64,000 nucleotides of DNA from Ilex aquifolium (lineage: Eukaryota > Streptophyta > Magnoliopsida > Aquifoliales > Aquifoliaceae): positions 6,033,744 through 6,097,743 of the forward strand of contig OX637393.1 in NCBI GenBank assembly GCA_951799425.1. Reading direction: 5' to 3'. Numbering within the stretch: the first letter of the stretch is position 1; each line of letters begins with the position of its first letter. The notes beneath the pieces are model-generated. The model was not told where the DNA came from. It ran no database searches and was given only the letters and a program-made list of their open reading frames with translations. The translations under genes were made by a program, and so were the position numbers. This document shows, one piece after another, positions 1-10,716 of the stretch.

Positions 1-859
1 ATTGATTATTAAATGTTTGGGAATCCAATTAGAGACTCTTTCTATTTCTTATGCAACTTAATTAGTTTCCACAGGTTTCTAAAGGTCCTTGTATCTAGAA
101 CAGTCCAACTACCCCCATCAACCCATGCAACCCTTCCCCTCCCTCGACTGCCAACCAACACCTTCACCCCTGCGGAATCAACCCGACCCACCAGGCCTTT
201 CACCATTTATATTCGAATCCGTTAAGAATTGAATATTAAATTCGATAATCTCATCCGATCAGAATAATTAAATTAATTGGTCTTTTAATAAATTACATCT
301 AAAATTTAATAAAATTTTATCAAATAATAACTTAATTTCATGATAAATTCATACAAATATAAATATATTATTCACATCGGATTACAGTCGGGTCGAATAT
401 TGGTATATCAAATTCCAAATCCATTAAATGAGATGTAATAGATTCAAATTTGAATTTGGGTTATTGGTAAGAAAAAATATTAATCTGTATCATCTTAAAT
501 AGATTCGGATTAGGATAAAAACTCGATCTTTCAATGAACCTGCCCAACTCATATCATTATATATACGACCGTATCAAGAGCTTATGGTTTTACGATAGAA
601 GCGAGTCTCAAGCCATTGAGTCTTGGAGGTCAGAGAGGAATATGAAAGGAAGTAATATATTTTGGAGTTGGAGGTTTCTTCCAACCAGTGATTGTGTGCG
701 TGTACGTTAGTGGGGGCGAGAGAGATTTGAGGGGTCTTCAAGGATGGGTGAGGTTATGGGGAAGGAGAGTGGAATGGTTTGTAGAAGAGTTTATTGTATC
801 CATGCATAAAATAGTATTTAGTTCAACAACTCAAAAGCATAACCAAGAAGAAGAAGAAG
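1..859. other. Upstream intergenic DNA, no gene recognised
   Basis: This is AT-rich sequence before the F-box gene. Short open frames exist here, but none resembles a known protein. The last 40 bases before the F-box start carry a GAA-rich stretch typical of a plant 5' leader. No convincing TATA box or transposon end was identified, so the promoter of the downstream gene is presumed but not located. Confidence 0.5.
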
Positions 860-2648
860 ATGGTGAAAAGAACAAGGGTTTTGAAAAATGACAGGCTGAG
901 TAGGCTACCAGATGGTATTTTGAGTCAGATTCTTTCATCTCTCGACACCAAACATGCAGTCCAGACATGCATTTTGTCAAAAAGATGGAAGTACCTATGG
1001 ACTTCACTCCCCACTCTCAATTTCTATAGCACTTCATTCACTAAACTCCAATCTTTCGACCGCTTTGTTCAATGGGTTCTATCTCTTCGTGATCACTCGA
1101 TCAGAATCACCGACTTAAACTTCAGTCGTAGACGCTCAATGAATTGGAGGCTTTTCAATAAAGTCATCAACTTCACCCTGTCTCACAATGTGGAAAACCT
1201 ATACTTCCACTTTGAAGATATTGGAGATTGTGGCTTCCCAGACTGCTTATATTCCTCGGACTCCTTAAAGAAACTTCAAATTAGTTTTGGGTATTGGAAA
1301 CCTCTGAGAAATCCTTTATATTTTGAAGAACTCACAATCTTACATCTCAAAATGGTCTCATTTATTAAATCAGATCTTTTCTCAAGTTGTCCAAAATTGG
1401 TGGAGTTGACTATAGTTAATTGTTCCTTCGATTTGGATACTTTGACTATATGTGCTCCTCAACTTGCCAGATTAAATATCTCATGCGGTTCTGCTTGGGA
1501 AAATGGGTGTAAAATTGTGCTTTTAGCCCCAAAACTTACTTTGTTTACCTTGGACGCCCGTCATCCTCTGAAGCTGTACTCCAAGAATGATCTTCCTCTT
1601 CTAGATACTCTGATTATTAATCTACATGTGTATTTGCCAAGGACTCCGGATGTGAGAGAGAAAAAGCTCACCTTAGATTTGATCAGTATGCTACACTGCC
1701 TTCATAAAGCTAGATCAGTCATTCTATCATTCGGCACGATTGAGGTACAATTACATTTTTTTTTGTGCCTGATTGAAAAAGATATCATTTCTGTTCAGTT
1801 TGTGCATCAAAAAATGGTCAGGCAAGATAAAGCTTGAATCCTCATTCATTCACACATCAGAAACACATTAAACTAAATCTAAAATTTCTACTTGATTCAT
1901 GTGTTGCGCTACTACCCAATTTCCCATTCACCTCACTAGGGTAATTCCAACAATTTAGCTTACTGTAAAGAACAATTTGTGCTCTAACACTGTCTTTAGA
2001 GATTTTATGTAATTCTATAATTACTATACTTCTGGGTTATTCATATATGTGCATTGTAATTTTTCTGTTGAACCATATCTATTGTTTTCTTCATCAAAAT
2101 GAAGAAAAAGAAAAAAAATGAACTGGGTCATATATAATGACATTTTTGTCTTCTCTCGAGGACGAAGCTAATACTAAACATATGCAATAAATAGTTAATT
2201 GTGTCAATGCACAAGGTATCCAAACTAGAAGTTTAGATGTTTTTTTTTTTATTTGTTTTGGATTTTAATGCTCATTTTCGTTTATTATGTCAAGCTTCTC
2301 TCCATGTTTCCTAGTTTACTAGAGCATGAATCTTCACCATTCGACAATTTGAAGACTTTGAGGCTCAGACAATTGGATAAACATATTCCCTCAAAACTAA
2401 AAAAAAAATTTACGACTGTGATGACCTACTTACTTAACAACTCTCCAGATGCGGAAATTGTCATGGATTTCCCAAGGTATGGCGTCATACTTTTTGTGGA
2501 TACAATTGGCTCCATTATAGAGTGATAATTAGAACATTCTTAGCCCAAGTTTTGTACAATCTGCAGGTGCCAGTATTGTTTCTTTGTCAACGAGCTAAAT
2601 GAATTTGCCAACAAGAGAAACTCTTGTCATACACATGCTGTTGGTTGA
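860..2648 (+). CDS. F-box/LRR protein, three exons
   Basis: Predicted substrate-recognition subunit of an SCF ubiquitin ligase. Proposed exons are 860-1744, 2295-2476 and 2567-2648, giving 382 residues. Exon 1 ends at GAG|GTACAA in phase 0. Exon 2 starts after an AG at 2293-2294 and ends before GTATGG at 2477. Exon 3 follows CTGCAG at 2566, restores an Arg codon across the junction and stops at TGA 2646-2648. The N-terminal F-box covers about residues 10-50 (DRLSRLPDGILSQILSSLD, then the usual C-LSKRWKYLW core). Leucine-rich-repeat-like segments follow, with a short FBD-like tail (LSMFPSLLEH, then SPFDNLKTLRL). The length is normal for plant F-box/LRR proteins. The start ATG follows a GAA-rich leader. 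The splice sites are inferred from reading frame and motif continuity. Without splicing, exon 1 would run on to a stop at 1837 and lose the tail. The substrate is unknown. The 3' flank is interrupted 173 bp past the stop by a Harbinger-like element. Confidence 0.8.
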
Positions 2649-4207
2649 AGAGCAAGGGAAGGATTGAAATTTTGATGCTCTGAAATGTCACCTTAATCCG
2701 ATTTTTGGCAGAACAACCCAAAATAGAGCAAGAACTCCTAAGTCACCTTACCATTCCCCTAGGACCTTCCTTGAAGATCTTTGAAGAGCATATCACCTCA
2801 AGCACATAGAATACCTCAAGGGGCTGTTTGGATGATTTTTTAGGAGGGGTTTGAATTGGTTTGTCTAAACTTTTTCAAACCCAAACTCCTCTTTACAAAG
2901 ATGAGATTCAACATTCAATCCCGTCCATACTTATGTTTGGTATGCCTACGGATATATCACTATTATGATAATATATTTGTCTATAAATGATTATTTTGCT
3001 TCTTCATCAATCTAATCCAAACCCATGTTTGTATACGTACATTTTCTTGTGTCTTTATGGTTTTCATATTTGATTATTTTTTTTCTTCCTAACTTACGAA
3101 AAAAAAATACATGAATGTTGATAAAAGATAACTATTATTCATAGAGTAATACTATTTGGACCTAAAAATCTGACCTAATTTTGATATAATGATGTGGGTT
3201 CATATAAATCATTGGATCAATACCATAATATAATCCGTGTTAAATTATCACAAAATATTATATCCCGAATAATAGTCATGTGTCTACCATGGATGATGGA
3301 TTGGCAAATTACCAAGGAAGATCAGATATTTAGTGCAGTTTCCCCTTGGCATCAGAAGAAAAAAAAACAGTTTGGTGTATGTTTACATGGATGGTTAATT
3401 AGTGTGGGGGTGAGTCTGGGTGTATACGGACCTGGGCATTGTTTACTTTTTTGGCTAAGAATATCATACACAGAGATTATATACAATGAAGAAAATAGTT
3501 GAAGATTACATCTGGTATTGTTGACCTATACTTTACAAATTACAATGTTGTGCTACACTAGAATATTCTGATTAATAACAATAATAGAAAATAAGAAAAA
3601 GGTTAAAGTTGCACATTGGCAACAACATGCACATGGCTTAACTGGTAACAGTGGATTTCCCAGGCAATGGTGTGTTGATAGGGTTTTGGGGGTATAATTG
3701 TCTTTTTGTAGTCAATACCCATTAACCCTCATTCGAAACCCACCCATCTATGGGTTTGATGAAATCCATGATCTAGGGTTTAGATCCGGGCCTTGTAGCG
3801 GGTTGGACTTGGTAACCCAGACTTCAAATGTTTACTCAAACATGAGTTTTATGTGTGGTTTAAACTATTTATTCCCAACCCATCTTCCAAAACTCCCCCA
3901 AACCTACAAAACAAACAGCCGCCAAGTGTTTAGTGTAGTGATTGGAAGTTTCTTTTAAAGAAAACTTATCCTACATAAGCCCATCAGTGTGGGTGGTTGG
4001 ATCAGTGAGTCCTACTAACTTACATCAAGCATTTAATGCATGAGATTTTGACACATCATTTATTAAAACATTTAGTAAATAAATTTGGAAAGGATAATTT
4101 TATCCTTTGTTTTTTTGTTAGGTTAGTTACTTTCAAAGAATGAGATGTCATTAACAGTTGTTTACTACAATAAGAAGTGCATCTCTAAAACCATTATTCT
4201 AATAGGA

Positions 4208-4360
4208 GCAATGCTTTTCTCATCAAATTTTCTGTGTCAAATGATGTAATGCATTCACTAGCATAAAATAAAAGGGTCACACACATTTAACGGTGGTGAA
4301 TATAGTAAATTACTTGGTATAGAGAATTTGATACACAAATTTGATAAACATATAGTGTTA
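4208..4360. mobile_element. Small foldback MITE
   Basis: Imperfect inverted ends: TCATCAAATTTTCTGTGTCA near 4220 pairs with TGATACACAAATTTGAT near 4329. No coding sequence. The target duplication is not clear and the family is unassigned. Confidence 0.4.
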
Positions 4361-5513
4361 GTGTTTTAATAGGTTGCGGACCTTAGCTAAGGAGGTTTGT
4401 TCCCTTTACACGTGGATTATTCGATAGGCACATTCATCATCACGCGGGTTGATTTACAGATTTCTTGTGGGATCTTTTAGTCAAATTTGTGTCAACCCTA
4501 TTTAAGTCTGTATTAATTTTTCGCACTATCTTTAGGTGGCCCTTTAACTGGAGAATCATTTTTTTTTTCTCTTGATATACTCGATTGATTAATATCACAA
4601 TGAATAGTTTATGTCTCTAGGCGTAAGGTCTGATGGGGAGAAGACCACCACTATTTTCATTCACAAAATCAACTCAATGGCATGCTCTTTCAGAAGCAAA
4701 TCATTTCCCTAATATGAGATTGAGTAATTGATGCCGATAGTTGCTCAATGAGGAAATAGAGGGTGAAGGCTTGCTCGTATGACTTGAAAAATAAGTAAAT
4801 TGATAAAGTTGAGTCGAGCTATTACCAAAAGGAACTCTCCACTTTTTACTTTGTTTCTCATAATTCTAGATTTAAAAGCTACAAAGATGGACTTTTTAAA
4901 AAATGAGATATCTTTCCGGAACACATCTATATAGATGATTCCATTGTGCGACTGGAGGACTTGCGGTGAAAATCCTTAGAGGATGACTATTGTGATTTTT
5001 TTGTCAACCGAGGAAGACTGTGAAGGGACATACTTACATGCTTCTATATGCATTTCTACTGCAGGTCCACCTCCTGGTTCTAGTAGGCCACTACTTCGAC
5101 GTATTGGATCACATCAGACTCAAATTTTCAACTTTGTAAGAGGGAACACTGCAAAAGATAAAGAGAAAAAAGTTGAAAAACATAGTGATTCTGATGTTTT
5201 TTTTACTATTGAGTTATTTTATTTTGAAGTCTGTTAATTGTTTAAGATTTTTATTTTAATTATTTGTTCAAGTAGGAAGCTACTTAATTACTATCTGGTA
5301 CTTTAATTTTTTGTTTTAATGATCTTTAAATTTACATTTGTTGTGACTTGATTTTTCTCGTAATACAAATATGCAACCATTATGTTTCAATGGTGTATTA
5401 TTATGAGTGTTGAATCTTGATTCGCTTTGGTTATACAAAATAGATATTAATTAATTATGGGTATATGCATATAATTAAAATAATATAGAAAACTATCACT
5501 AAAATATTAACAT

Positions 5514-5515
<2 letters not shown>

Positions 5516-5597
<82 letters not shown>
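5516..5597. repeat. (TA)n microsatellite, about 40 units
   Basis: An uninterrupted AT dinucleotide run of about 80 bp. It can form cruciforms and is prone to length change. Confidence 0.95.
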
Positions 5598-5600
<3 letters not shown>

Positions 5601-6070
5601 ACATTAAAAATAAAAAATAGTAACATTCAAATACAAAAAAAAATTATCATTGAAACACAAAAAATAATACCATTTAAACACAAAAAAATAGTAACATTTA
5701 AACATAAAAAATAGTAACATTCAATATTAATATTTTATAAAAATAACAATAGTAACATGTTCAACAAAAATAGTAACACGCTCAAAAAAAAAAAAAAAAG
5801 CAATATGAAACATTGAACAAAATTGAAAATAAAAATATTAGCATTCAAACCTATAACCAGAGGAAGAAGTCTCCAATTCTTCAGCATTTAAAAAAGTAAC
5901 AGTGAAAAAGTAATAACATATTCAATAAAAAATAGTAACATGAAAAAAAATAGTAAGATGGTCAATTAGAAAAAATAGTAACATAGTCAACAAAAAACGT
6001 AATAACATGAAACATTGAAAAAATTTAGGGATTATTTATCAAAAAAATAAAAATAAAATTGGAGGCCAAA
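5598..6070. repeat. Degenerate A-rich tandem array (AAAAATAGTAACATT-like units)
   Basis: The core AATAGTAACA recurs at irregular spacing (roughly 18-40 bp), with variants TAACATTCAA, TAACATGTTCAA and TAACACGCTC. It starts directly after the TA run, which suggests both grew by slippage from the same low-complexity seed. No coding potential. Confidence 0.6.
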
Positions 6071-6269
6071 GTAATAACATATTGAACAAGTTTTTCAACA
6101 TTTTTTTCTGAAAACCAACGACATAGAAGTTCATGATGACCAAAACGCAATAGAATATATGGTAGTTATTGATGATATTTCAAACCTTACTAATTTTGAT
6201 GTTATAGAGGAAGAAATGATATCTAAGAAGAAAGATTTGTTATAATTGAGTGATGATATTCTTCTAACG

Positions 6270-6294
6270 AGAGAGAGAGAGAGAGAGAGAGAGA
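6270..6294. repeat. (GA)n microsatellite
   Basis: Twelve or so uninterrupted GA units. Confidence 0.9.
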
Positions 6295-6888
6295 ATATAA
6301 ATTTGAATTTAAAATAGTGGACTTAAATACTTATTAGTAAAATAAAAAACAGAGTTATCACAAAATAAATTTTCTTGACGGACTTAAATCATTATAAGTC
6401 CATCTAGAGGACTCAGCCACAATTTTTACTAAATACAATCCACTACCCAAATAAAGACCATTCAAACAGCCCCAAGTGCACTGGTAATTGCTGCGGTGGA
6501 AGCTTTGGGATTTCAACGCCACCCATTCAAAATCATTCCATCTGGTCTCATAGGATAAACTAATGGTAGGTATTCGGCCGGGCTGATCAGGTACTGCAGT
6601 AAATGGCCCGTGGTCCCATGCCCAACCAGATGTTGGGCTGTTAGCTGGTCAACAAAATGGGTGGAGGGGAAGCCCACAGGCTGTCCCTAATGGGTCATTG
6701 GACAACTATTTAATGAGTTCATCCTTGTGGGCTTATCTTTTCATTTGACTTCTTTTCAAAATTCTCTTAAAATTTTGCCGAACCAAGAGAATGGGCTGTC
6801 TTTCTAGTTGCGGGCTCATAAAAGGGCCCATGGCCCTTATCTGTCTAACGGGTCTCTCACAGACTGGGGGCTAATAGTGTCGTACAGA

Positions 6889-8440
6889 CTGAATGTCAAG
6901 CCCTAGTGTATTAAAGAAATCGATCTTTTTTTGATAATTAAGAAAAGGGGTGAGAGCAAGTAAGAGCGTTCAGCGACCACTCTATTAGGCGCTCACCGGG
7001 GGGATTATAAGGCCCCTGACAGTGTCTGGAACACCTCTCAGGACCAGACTTAGCTAGGCTAGTATAGCGACCAACCACCGAATCTTAATGGAGACTCCAG
7101 GACTCGAACTCCCAACTTCTGGGTGAGTAGTAAGACCGGTACCACCATTAGACCACCCTACTCGGTGGTCAAAGAAATCGACCTGAAGATATTTGGTCAT
7201 GTTGTTCATATTTAACATTAGCACGATCTAATTATTATCCGTTACAATTAGTTATGTTATATTCATCTCATATAGAACATCACTACCCCATAAAAATCAA
7301 AGCCCGATTTAGATGAAGAAAAGTGTTTTGAATTCCCCATCTTTTCTCTCACTTGAAATGCAATGTCGGTATTGATGAGAATACGTTACAACCAGCCCAA
7401 AGAAGGAAGATGATAGCTGCATGATTTCTATGTCGGTCGGTTAGTGTACAATTCAAGTGGGTTGGGTAGATTGAGAGATCAATTCAAATTCAACTCAAGA
7501 TATGAAATATTCAGATCGAATTCAACCCAATCTAACCTCAACTCGAGCAAGTCTAACCCGAGTCTAACCTGTGATTAAATTTTTGAACTCGGGTTGAGCC
7601 TCAGTTGCATAATTCGGGTTGAAATCTAGTTTTTCATTAATCAAAATCAAATTGAACTTAAAATAAAGTTAATTCAAAAATTCAAAAAATAAATTTCACA
7701 TTGACAATAGGCTAAAAACATTAATAGGATGCCCCGACTTTTTATGTGTGTGTGTTTTTATTTGTTGTAATTTTGGGTTGAAATCGGTTTCATAAATTTT
7801 GGTTGGGTTCAAGTTGAACTTGTCAACCTGAAGCTAACCTGAGTATTGTCTGAATTCCTTTCGGGTTTTGAACTTTTTTAACTAAAGTCCAACCCAAGTA
7901 TTAAAAACATCAACCCAAATACTAAAAAATTCGGGTTGAGCTTGGGCTTGGTTCAAGGTAGCCCATCCAAGTTGCATCCTTAATAGCATGTTATGCCACA
8001 TCTATCAACTACTAAAAAAAAACAAACTAGGAAAAGTAACATTAATTGAGCTTAGCACTAAAAAGAATTGATATTTAGCTGTAAAAAATATTGTAACTAA
8101 ATGTGTAAAAATTGTCACTAGTGTATTTTAGTGACAACTTCTTTATTGTCATTGGGTTGCGACAATATTTGTTGTGGTTAAATGATTTGGCCATAACATT
8201 TTTAAAATTGTTACTAAATGTGAAAACTTTAGCTGCAATACAAAAATGGTCACTAAATATAAAATATTTAGTCACAATAATTATTACATTAAATTAAGGT
8301 GATTCTAACACTAAAACCAACTAATTTGCCACTAAAAGTATCAAATGAAGGATTAAAATTTATTTTTTAGTGGCAATATTTAATTGTGGCTAAAAGTGTA
8401 TTTTTTATCCACAATTTGAAATCACCACTAAAAGACTCGA
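6889..8440. repeat. Older segmental duplicate, left arm (pairs with about 50054-51970)
   Basis: Apart from the SINE at 6924-7170, this block lines up with 50054-51970 through shared, moderately diverged sequence. Shared landmarks are ATAGAACATCACTACCCCAT, ATGATAGCTGCATGATTTCT and ATGCCACATCTATCAACTAC. It contains a 'tcaacccgagttg' type dispersed repeat (about 7450-7980). It also contains a stretch (8060-8440) rich in TTTAGTGACAA/TAGTGGCAA words in both orientations, which can fold back on itself. No gene was recognised. Confidence 0.75.
6924..7170 (-). mobile_element. tRNA-derived SINE with 11-bp target duplication
   Basis: Read on the minus strand from 7170, the element opens with an A-box-like GGTGGTCTAATGGT. 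About 40 bp later comes a B-box-like GAGTTCGAGTCCTGG, the split Pol III promoter of a tRNA-derived SINE. It ends in a T/A-rich tail. It is bracketed by AAAGAAATCGA at 6913-6923 and 7171-7181. The paralogous block near 50100 has a related sequence with a single target and no insert, so this insertion post-dates that duplication. Confidence 0.88.
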
Positions 8441-8563
8441 AGATTGTGAGTTCAAATGAAAAGAAGATAAATCAATAGTAGAGACAACAACTTCTGGATC
8501 ATGGAGCTCCTCCAACACATATAGTCCTCTTTTTCTACGGCCTGTCTCAATCAGCTTCTTGGA

Positions 8564-8851
8564 CTATGGATCTTGCACAACACAACCAAAAGAGGAAATA
8601 TGAACAAAAAATCCTGAATCAAATAAATGACTTACGGAGATTAAATTCAAAGTGAGCTGAGGAATGTAATAGATATCAAGAAGTCTAAGATGGGAAAAAA
8701 TAATTGTCCCAACACCAGCTAAAGATATTTGAGTGCCATTGGCTACAAGTATAGATACAGATGGAGGAGAAATAATAGATGCAAATAAAGAAGAATCACT
8801 AATCATATGATGTGTGGCACCTGAGTCAAAGACCCAAGCGGTGCGGGACAT
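8564..8851 (-). pseudogene. Copia aspartic protease fragment
   Basis: The frame contains WVFDSGATHHM, the copia protease active-site motif with catalytic Asp in D-S-G. It continues through a typical protease core (LTLNLISVSHL) into the start of the gag-pre-integrase region, then stops. It is a retrotransposon relic with no complete polyprotein around it. The gag immediately upstream is interrupted by frame breaks. Confidence 0.85.
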
Positions 8852-8999
8852 ACCTGAAGGACCTGAGGAAATGAATCTACTGAAGGAGATACTGTAAGGG
8901 CACTAGGCTGATGGAGAGAGAGTAACTTCTGCAACTGATCAGCAAGCATAGTTAGGCTGGGGGCCTGTGAGAAGGACTCATTCACAGGTGTTACAACTG

Positions 9000-9800
9000 T
9001 TGCTGAATGATGATCTTTGGGCTAAAATGATTGAGTGCTGTCCCCCTAGCATTTTTGTTCACCAGTTCAGGGCATTAAGCCTTCTAGTGGCCCTTCTCAT
9101 GACAGAAGCTACATTCACCTGAAGCTACATGACCTCGATATTTATTTTGTGAATGAAAAGTCTATAGTCTGAGTAGGCAATGGAGTAAGACCTTTCCTAG
9201 AAAGAGTCTTAAGACGAACTGATTCAGCCAGAAGCTTATTCACTACTCCATCAACTGAGGAAAGTGGATTATGATGGAGAATATAACCACGAAGTCCCTC
9301 AAAGTCATCCCTGAGGGCCATCAAAAATTGCACCAACCACTGCTCCTATCTAAAAGTGCGATATATCATATGAGTACTCAATTCAGCAGGTTCAGCAAGT
9401 GCTAACTGATCCCAATATCCTGTCATAACTGAGTAGAACTCCTGGATGTTCTTATCACCCTGACTTGCAGCTTGAATTTTATGCTCTAGCTGATATCTCT
9501 TTGCGAAATTAGACTGAACAAATAAGGTAGCTAAATAATCCCAAATCTCCTTGACTGTATTAAACTTAGACAGATGAACACTAATGGTCTGATCAACTGA
9601 GTTGTTAATCCAAGTGATGATTTTAGCAGTTTTGATTTCCTAAGTATTCTTTAAGTCAACATATTTCTCGGCTTTAGGATCAGTTGGAGTTGACGAATCA
9701 CCACTAACCTAACTCCACATTTTCTTACCCAACAAGAAATTTTTCATTACATAAGCCCAATATAAATAGTTCTCACCTTTTAATTTAACACTGATAGCCT
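9000..9800 (-). pseudogene. Copia gag fragment
   Basis: Broken frames on the minus strand resemble plant copia gag (UBN2-type): WINNSVDQTISVHLSKFNTV, then a YQLEHKIQ segment and MVQFLMALRDDFEGLRGYIL. Stops interrupt it. The left breakpoint of the tandem duplication (9583) lies inside this gag. Confidence 0.75.
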
Positions 9801-10524
9801 GAAGAGAATCAAAATTTTCACTGACCATAATACCCAAATCAAGCAATCCAAAACAAATATTAAAGTAAACAAACAACCCAAAAACCTAGCAAAATCCAGC
9901 AACCCAGCAAACAACAATAACCCAACAAAACAATGGTTAGCAAAACAACAACCAAGGCGAGGCAGCAAAACAATGGAAGATCTCAGCAAAACAACAAGCA
10001 AGGCGAGGAAAACGGACGCAAGGAAGAGAAGACCCAAAGCATAAAAGAGTATATGCTACCCAAACAAAGCTGAAAGTCTCACAAATATCGACTTTCGGCC
10101 ACTGTTCTTGCTGTGAACAGTAGGTTGAATGTCCCAAAACCCTCCAAATCACACCAAAGTCCAACCAAATGTTTTCAAACCACACAACCAGCCATCTAAT
10201 CCCCCTAATCGCACCTTTTAGACTTGATTTGAAACAAAAAATTCAAAGAAATCAGTCCCAAATTGCAGTTCAAAAAATAGGTCCAAGGGTTTTGAAAAAA
10301 ACATTCAAAAATTGAAAAACCCTATCCAATGGCCACGAAATCAAAAAACAAGCATACCACAATATCACCCATGTAAAATCAGTCTGGCAGTGTTCTTCGT
10401 CTGGTCTAGAATGATGACGTCAGCATGACATCATCCTTGAAGCTCGCCGACGTCAGCCCTAGCAACTGTTCATCTCTCCTCCAGTTTATTGTTATAGTAT
10501 TGAAAATATTTAGGACCTAAATAT

Positions 10525-10536
10525 GCTCTGATACCA
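10525..10536 (-). other. Retrotransposon primer binding site
   Basis: Minus strand TGGTATCAGAGC, complementary to the 3' end of initiator tRNA-Met, directly abutting the LTR end. It is repeated in unit 2 at 23346-23357 with one change. Confidence 0.9.
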
Positions 10537-10716
10537 TGTTAATTTAGATCAAAGAAAAAAGAAAGAAATGAGAAGAAAAAAATATTATTGATGCATAATT
10601 AGGTAGAACATCATAAAAGAAAAATACATACAAGAGGTCTTTATATAGTAGGACAACATAAAAGAAAAAAAATGACTAAGCTACCCCTAAGTCTAAATAT
10701 TCTAACTACTCTAACA
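10537..10716 (-). mobile_element. 5' LTR of truncated copia (180 bp)
   Basis: Bounded by TGTTA...TAACA and immediately next to the primer binding site. On the minus strand it holds a TATATAAAG promoter-like motif. The copy in unit 2 spans 23358-23539. Confidence 0.8.

Larger units (their letters stand above)
2821..6472. mobile_element. Harbinger-like element, decayed, about 3.65 kb
   Basis: The left end reads GGGGCTGTTTGGATG (from 2820) and the right end is its near-perfect inverted complement (CCATTCAAACAGCCCC, 6458-6473). CAAG flanks both sides (2817-2820 and 6473-6476), compatible with a 3-4 bp target duplication. The first 330 bp match the left end of the large Harbinger element at 58212, sharing the TATGATAATATATTTGT stretch and a later CATGAATGTTGATAAAA stretch. 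A second possible right end lies near 3890-3921 (CAAACAGCC preceded by a C-rich subterminal stretch), so a 1.1-kb element may be nested inside or share the left end. No transposase was recognised inside. The interior holds a small MITE, a TA microsatellite and a degenerate A-rich array. Confidence 0.6.
8441..10716 (-). mobile_element. Truncated Ty1-copia retrotransposon: LTR, gag and protease only
   Basis: On the minus strand the order is LTR (10716-10537), primer binding site (10536-10525), long leader, gag (about 9800-9000), protease (8851-8564). The element is then cut at about 8441, so integrase, RT, RNase H and the 3' LTR are missing. In the older paralogous copy (50-58 kb) the same locus holds host sequence (51970-52128) and no element. 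Its left part up to 9582 lies outside the tandem duplication and the rest lies inside. Confidence 0.85.

Noticed and set aside
4983-5237. 84-codon frame with GPPPGSSRPLLRRIGSHQTQ
   Set aside because: It does not match a recognised family, lies inside a decayed transposon and lacks related copies in the window. It could be an exon remnant but cannot be supported.
5600-6010. Possible CRISPR-like regular spacing of AATAGTAACA
   Set aside because: Spacing is irregular, the repeats are degenerate and the DNA is a plant nuclear genome. It is a low-complexity array.
7010-7170. Possible tRNA gene on the minus strand
   Set aside because: A and B boxes are present, but there is no acceptor stem or anticodon arm. 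The 247-bp unit with target duplications is a SINE.
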